From Halogranum gelatinilyticum (lineage in GTDB: Archaea > Halobacteriota > Halobacteria > Halobacteriales > Haloferacaceae), in assembly GCF_900103715.1 (NCBI RefSeq), contig NZ_FNHL01000002.1:248001-312000 (forward strand): DNA of 64,000 bases, read 5' to 3'. Position numbers and translations under genes: made by a program. This document shows positions 60,252 to 64,000 of this stretch, in pieces (position 1 is the stretch's first letter; each line of letters starts with the position of its first letter). Under the pieces are notes generated by a model. It was not told the origin of the DNA, did no database searches, and saw only the letters and a program-made list of their open reading frames with translations.

Positions 60252-60542
60252 ATGACCTCCATACTGAATCGGACTGTGTTTCACGAACCGTCCGGACGTC
60301 CCAATACGGTGGCACTGTTCGCCGGGTCACTACTCTCTCTGAGCAGCTACGTCTACTACTGGTCGCTCGGTGCGTCACCGTCGGTTACTGCACTGGCCGT
60401 CGCAGTCGGCTTTGCCCTCTCCGGGGTCGCCGAATCCCTGCCGAAACGGCGACGGCGCGTCGCCGGTGTCTTTCGTGTCGCCTTGCTGACTCTACTGTTC
60501 GGTCTGTTGGCGACGACGATATTCTCTCCTGAGGTCATCTGA
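60252..60542 (+). CDS. small membrane protein, unknown function
   Basis: 96 residues from ATG at 60252 with three hydrophobic stretches (TVALFAGSLLSLSSYVYYW, VTALAVAVGFALSGVA, VALLTLLFGLLATTIF). An in-frame TTG 9 nt upstream is possible. Upstream of the tetrad-repeat gene on the same strand with a 135-bp gap. Not recognised. Confidence 0.6.
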   Translation: MTSILNRTVFHEPSGRPNTVALFAGSLLSLSSYVYYWSLGASPSVTALAVAVGFALSGVAESLPKRRRRVAGVFRVALLTLLFGLLATTIFSPEVI

Positions 60543-60594
60543 CAGACACGCTCGGCGAACAGTGGTCTTTGCCAAATTACTTGAGCGAGCGCAG

Positions 60595-60602
60595 TTTATA
60601 AT
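60595..60602 (+). promoter_or_regulatory. TATA-like element of the tetrad-repeat/PiT operon
   Basis: TTTATAAT, the best TATA match in the spacer, 76 nt before the chosen GTG start, which would give a leader of about 50 nt. Confidence 0.5.
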
Positions 60603-60677
60603 CCGTATGAGTTTTTTCACAGTTATTGAGTCCCGGTCCGTTCTTTGCAGGCAGATGGCCTTCGACCTGGGTGGGTC

Positions 60678-61691
60678 GTGAACCCGAGTCGCGTCGACTC
60701 CATCGTCGACTTGACCTACGGGCTGTTGATCGCGATTTCGGTCGGGCTGATCGTCGTCGCCGGAAACGCCATCGGGCTGGCGTTCGGGTTCGGGGTGCTG
60801 GTCTCCTACGTCCTCCATGTCGTCTGGAAGATGGCCCGGTTCGACCCGAACTGGATGACGACGGCCGTCAAGGAGACTGTCGAGGAGACCGTCAACGAGA
60901 CCGTCGAAAAGACGGTTGGTGAGACGGTGGAGAAGACGGTCGACGAGAAAGTCGGAGAGACGGTGGAGAAAACCGTCGGCGAGACGGTAGAGAAGACAGT
61001 CGACGAGAAGGTCGGCGAGACGGTCGAAAAGACTGTCGGCGAGACAGTCGAGAAAACGGTCGGAGAGACGGTGGAGAAAACCGTCGGCGAGACGGTAGAG
61101 AAGACAGTCGACGAGAAGGTCGGCGAGACGGTGGAGAAAACCGTCGGCGAGACCGTCGAAGAGACGGTAGAGAAGACAGTCGACGAAAAGGTTGGAGAGA
61201 CAGTCGAGAAAACGGTCGGCGAAACTGTCGAAGAGACGGTGGAGAAGACAGTTGACGAGAAGGTCGGCGAAACGGTGGAGAAAACAGTCGGCGAGACTGT
61301 CGAGAAGACCGTCGGAGAGACGGTGGAGAAGACTGTCGACGAGAAGGTCGGCGAGACGGTGGAGAAGACAGTTGGCGAGACGGTGGAGAAGACCGTCGAA
61401 GAGAAGGTCGGCGAGACGGTGGAGAAGACTGTCGAAGAGAAGGTCGACGAGACGGTGGAGAAGACTGTGGGAGAAAAAGTCGACGAGACTGTCGAGAAGA
61501 CCGTCGAAGAGAAGGTCGACGAAACGGTCGAGCGGACCCTGGAAGAACAGAAAGCGGCCGAGCGTGCGGACGGTGACGCGGACGAGGCTGCCGACGACGA
61601 AGCCAAAGACAACGAGGCCGACGACGACGAGACCGAGGACAACGAAGCCAAAGACAACGGAACCGACGACGACGAGACTGAGGATCGATGA
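60678..61691 (+). CDS. membrane-anchored V-x-x-[TK] tetrad-repeat protein, partner of PiT
   Basis: 337 residues from GTG at 60678. Two closely spaced membrane helices (about 10-32 and 33-52: YGLLIAISVGLIVVAGNAIG and GLAFGFGVLVSYVLHVVW), then from residue 64 an unbroken run of 56 tetrads such as VGET, VEKT, VDEK and VEEK (bases 60867-61538), and an acidic Glu/Asp/Ala tail. Codons differ between tetrads, so the run is old. Valine every four residues in a predicted helix would make a slowly rotating hydrophobic stripe. No family recognised. The TGA stop overlaps the pit ATG (ATGA). Confidence 0.85.
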   Translation: MNPSRVDSIVDLTYGLLIAISVGLIVVAGNAIGLAFGFGVLVSYVLHVVWKMARFDPNWMTTAVKETVEETVNETVEKTVGETVEKTVDEKVGETVEKTVGETVEKTVDEKVGETVEKTVGETVEKTVGETVEKTVGETVEKTVDEKVGETVEKTVGETVEETVEKTVDEKVGETVEKTVGETVEETVEKTVDEKVGETVEKTVGETVEKTVGETVEKTVDEKVGETVEKTVGETVEKTVEEKVGETVEKTVEEKVDETVEKTVGEKVDETVEKTVEEKVDETVERTLEEQKAAERADGDADEAADDEAKDNEADDDETEDNEAKDNGTDDDETEDR

Positions 61692-62866
61692 GCAGCGTAC
61701 TCCTCGTCGCTGGCGTCGTCGTCGCGATGTTCGTCGCCTACAACATCGGCGGCTCGACCACGGGACCGGCGTTCGGGCCTGCCGTCGGTGCCGACGCGAT
61801 CTCGAAGCCCGTCGCCGCGGGGCTGATGGGTGTGTTCTTCTTCATCGGTGCCTGGACGCTCGGGCGAAACGTGGTGACGAAACTCGGCAGTGAACTGGTC
61901 GTCGACACCGGGGTCTTCACGCTCGAAGCTTCCATCGCGGTGCTCTTCTTCATCGGCATCGCCCTGTTGGTCGGCAACGTCTTCGGCGTCCCGGCCTCGA
62001 CCTCGATGACCGCGGTGGGTGCGATCGCCGGTCTCGGGCTGGCCGGTGGCGTGCTGGACTTCGCTGTGATGGGAGAGATCGTCGTCTGGTGGGTCGTCTC
62101 GCCCATCATCGGCTTTTGGGTCTCGCTGATCATCGGCCGGTACTTCTACGCTCGGCTGAACGAGATGGTCGCGATGGAGCGGAGTACGGGCCCGCTGTTC
62201 GACATCGACCGCTCGGGGCTGATTCCCATCCCGCGGGTCCACCGGACGACCAACCGCCGGGAGCTGGGCGGGACCTTCACGGTCGTCGCCATCGGCTGTC
62301 TGATGGCCTTCTCCTCGGGCACTTCGAACATCGCCAACGCGGTCGCACCGCTGGTCGGCAGCGGCGAACTGGCGATGAACCCGGCCATCATCTTCGGCGG
62401 CGTCGCCGTCACCATCGGCGCGTTCACCATCGCCCGACGAACCCTGGAGACGATGGGCAGCGACATCACGGAACTCCCCCTGACTGCCGCCATCGTCGTC
62501 GCGTCGGTCTCCTCGACGCTGGTGGTCTTCCTCTCGGCACTCGGCATCCCCGCGAGCTTCGTCATCATCGCGACGATGTCGATTGTCGGGCTGGGCTGGG
62601 GCCGTGCGACCCGACCGCTGACCGCGCCCGAAGTCGTCACCGGCGACGGCGGCGCACGGGTCACGGTCGACGCGCTGGCGGCCGACGAGGAGGGTGAACC
62701 GCTCCCCCCGATCGGTGCCGAGGACGTCGACGACATCCCCAGTCCGGGGGCACTGTTCAACCCCGTGACGACCGCCCGCGTCGTCCTGATGCAGAACGTC
62801 GTGCCTGCCATCGCGACGGTTGGCTCCTATCTCGCCTTCCGGTTCGTCCCGATCTTCGGGTTCTGA
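61688..62866 (+). CDS. pit: inorganic phosphate transporter, PiT family
   Basis: 392 residues with about 10 membrane helices. PiT halves each hold a GxxxG/STTGP-like signature: AYNIGGSTTGPAFG near residue 18 and MAFSSGTSNIANAVAPLVGSG near 206, plus ASTSMTAVGAIAG. Na+- or H+-coupled phosphate uptake. Translation is coupled to the tetrad-repeat gene by a 4-bp overlap. Many PiT genes sit next to a DUF47 PhoU-like gene; here the repeat protein holds that place. Confidence 0.93.
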   Translation: MSSVLLVAGVVVAMFVAYNIGGSTTGPAFGPAVGADAISKPVAAGLMGVFFFIGAWTLGRNVVTKLGSELVVDTGVFTLEASIAVLFFIGIALLVGNVFGVPASTSMTAVGAIAGLGLAGGVLDFAVMGEIVVWWVVSPIIGFWVSLIIGRYFYARLNEMVAMERSTGPLFDIDRSGLIPIPRVHRTTNRRELGGTFTVVAIGCLMAFSSGTSNIANAVAPLVGSGELAMNPAIIFGGVAVTIGAFTIARRTLETMGSDITELPLTAAIVVASVSSTLVVFLSALGIPASFVIIATMSIVGLGWGRATRPLTAPEVVTGDGGARVTVDALAADEEGEPLPPIGAEDVDDIPSPGALFNPVTTARVVLMQNVVPAIATVGSYLAFRFVPIFGF

Positions 62867-62940
62867 GCCGAGGCGACCCGCCTCACTCGGTGGCCGACGG
62901 ACCCCCACAGCTTTCTGTCCGACTCCACCAACCACCAGCC

Positions 62941-63651
62941 ATGAGACGTGCGCGTATCCAGACCCCCGAGGGACCACGTGAAGGCGAATACCGCGACGGC
63001 GTCGTCGTCACCGACGATGGCGAGTACGTCGTCGGCGACGACGGCCCGCTGCTCGCGCCGTGTGAGCCGTCGGCACTCTACTGCGTCGGCCGGAACTACG
63101 CGGCCACGTTGGAACAGATGGAGTACGAGCGGCCGGAGGAACCGGACTTCTTCATCAAGCCTCCCGCATCCGTTATCGCCCACGAGGAACCAATCCCGTA
63201 CCCCGAGTTCACCGAGGAACTCACCTACGCGGGCGAGCTGGTCGCCGTCATCGACGACACCTGCCACGACTTCTCGCCGGAGGAGGCTCCCGACCATATC
63301 CGTGGCTACACGATAATGAACGACGTCGACGCGCTGGACCAACAGGGCCGCACGGCCAGAAAGGCGTTCGACGGCTCGGCTCCGCTCGGCCCGTGGCTGG
63401 AGACGGACCTCGACCCGCGAAGCATCGATATGCACACCGACGTCAGCGGCGAGCGTCGCCAAGAGGCCAACACCGAGTTGATGCTGTTCGGCCCGTACGA
63501 GGTCGTCTCGTATCTCTCGAAGCGCTTTACCTTTCGGCCGGGCGACGCCATCGCGTTCGGTAGTCCGGCGAATCCGGGCACCGTCGAACCCGGCGACGTG
63601 ATCGAGATTACCTACGATGGAGTCGGGACGTTGCGGAACGAAGTCGTCTAG
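62941..63651 (+). CDS. fumarylacetoacetate hydrolase-family protein
   Basis: 236 residues, FAH fold. Family blocks: YCVGRNYAATLEQM, DFFIKPPASVIAHEEPIPYPEF, the metal-ligand region LTYAGELVAVIDD and DALDQQGRTARKAFDGSAPLGPWLETD. Acts on 2-oxo-acid enol or acylpyruvate-type substrates; exact one unknown. ATG at 62941 (MRRARIQTPEG); 17 codons upstream lack family character. Confidence 0.9.
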   Translation: MRRARIQTPEGPREGEYRDGVVVTDDGEYVVGDDGPLLAPCEPSALYCVGRNYAATLEQMEYERPEEPDFFIKPPASVIAHEEPIPYPEFTEELTYAGELVAVIDDTCHDFSPEEAPDHIRGYTIMNDVDALDQQGRTARKAFDGSAPLGPWLETDLDPRSIDMHTDVSGERRQEANTELMLFGPYEVVSYLSKRFTFRPGDAIAFGSPANPGTVEPGDVIEITYDGVGTLRNEVV

Positions 63652-63656
63652 TTCTC

Positions 63657-64000
63657 TTAGTTTACCTGGTTCTCCAGGTCCTCATAGCTCCCCGTCTCCT
63701 CGACCTGTTCGACGTTGCGCGCGAGGATGTCGGCGAGCCGTTCCCAGTAGTTCGGGGTGTGTCCGGCGTTGTGCGGCGTGATGAGCACGTTGTCGAAGGT
63801 CCAGAGGTCGTGGTCCGAGGGGAGCGGTTCGGGGTCGGTGACGTCGAGTGCGGCACCCCGGATGGCGTTGCCCTTGAGCGCGGAGACGAGGTCGTCGGTG
63901 TCGACGATGGGACCGCGGCCGATGTTGACGAGGACGCTCTCGGGCTTCATCGTCTTGAACGCGTTCGCGTCGAACATCCCCTCCGTCGCGTCGGTCAGGG
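63657..64000 (-). CDS. D-2-hydroxyacid dehydrogenase (5' end beyond window)
   Basis: The last 114 residues of a NAD-dependent 2-hydroxyacid dehydrogenase: FKTMKPESVLVNIGRGPIVDTDDLVSAL, the DVTDPEPLPSDHDLW segment with the catalytic Glu, and ITPHNAGHTPNYW with the catalytic His. The N-terminal part lies to the right of the window. Converges with the FAH gene, 5 bp between stops. Confidence 0.9.
   Translation of the reverse strand, partial: LTDATEGMFDANAFKTMKPESVLVNIGRGPIVDTDDLVSALKGNAIRGAALDVTDPEPLPSDHDLWTFDNVLITPHNAGHTPNYWERLADILARNVEQVEETGSYEDLENQVN

Noticed and set aside
60867-61538. CRISPR-like array
   Set aside because: The 12-bp periodicity is in-frame protein coding with no spacers or fixed-length repeats.
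60806-62977. 723-codon minus-strand frame with STVFSTVSPTF repeats
   Set aside because: It is the complement of the V-tetrad repeat and of pit; the repetitive look comes from the sense-strand repeat.

Overview
The window is chromosomal DNA from an extremely halophilic archaeon (class Halobacteria). The support is the high GC content, acidic proteins rich in Asp and Glu, Tat-type twin-arginine signals with archaeal lipoboxes, many start codons at a 1-8 base overlap with the upstream stop (TGATG, ATGA, GTGA), TATA elements just upstream of start codons, a TFB basal factor, bat-type HTH regulators and a TrmB-family sugar regulator. Genus cannot be fixed from the sequence alone.

0-9 kb: the 5' part of rps13 with a tRNA-Ser(GCU) 20 nt upstream, then a nearly complete methylaspartate-cycle locus. 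On the minus strand, mamA-mamB-mal-mch-citE are tightly overlapped and encode both glutamate mutase subunits, methylaspartate ammonia-lyase, mesaconyl-CoA hydratase and beta-methylmalyl-CoA lyase. The CoA-transferase mct is divergent. Together they convert glutamate to glyoxylate plus propionyl-CoA, the haloarchaeal route for acetyl-CoA assimilation. A GNAT acetyltransferase, moaA and an eIF2B-family gene follow.

10-22 kb: a sugar or polyol uptake and oxidation locus. It holds two Gfo/Idh/MocA dehydrogenases, a xylose-isomerase-type TIM-barrel enzyme, a CNNM/CBS membrane protein, a CUT1-type ABC transporter (solute-binding protein, two permeases, ATPase, a small membrane protein) and a TrmB-family regulator. 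An inverted repeat just upstream of the transporter TATA box is a candidate operator.

22-54 kb: mostly housekeeping and accessory genes. They include two MscS-type channels, a Usp protein, a 5'-nucleotidase-like enzyme, dodecin, several membrane proteins, an A-type Fe-S carrier, hisD coupled to a methyltransferase, a cysteine-dioxygenase-like cupin, four VOC (glyoxalase-fold) proteins, two bat-type HTH regulators, a TFB without any cysteine, an MFS transporter, a poly-gamma-glutamate synthase pair (pgsB plus a double-length pgsC), a class V aminotransferase, an HxlR regulator with a divergent NAD(P)-binding partner, and a polysaccharide flippase.

54-58 kb: an accessory patch marked by three direct copies of a 17-22 bp sequence. 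Copies 1 and 2 bracket a winged-helix/PemK toxin-antitoxin pair whose toxin lacks a start codon. Copies 2 and 3 bracket a uspA/nhaC divergent pair, a 30-bp duplicated promoter and about 500 bp of gene-poor DNA.

58-64 kb: asd, small membrane proteins, a membrane-anchored protein with 56 consecutive V-x-x-[TK] tetrads translationally coupled to a PiT phosphate permease, an FAH-family hydrolase and the C-terminal part of a D-2-hydroxyacid dehydrogenase.
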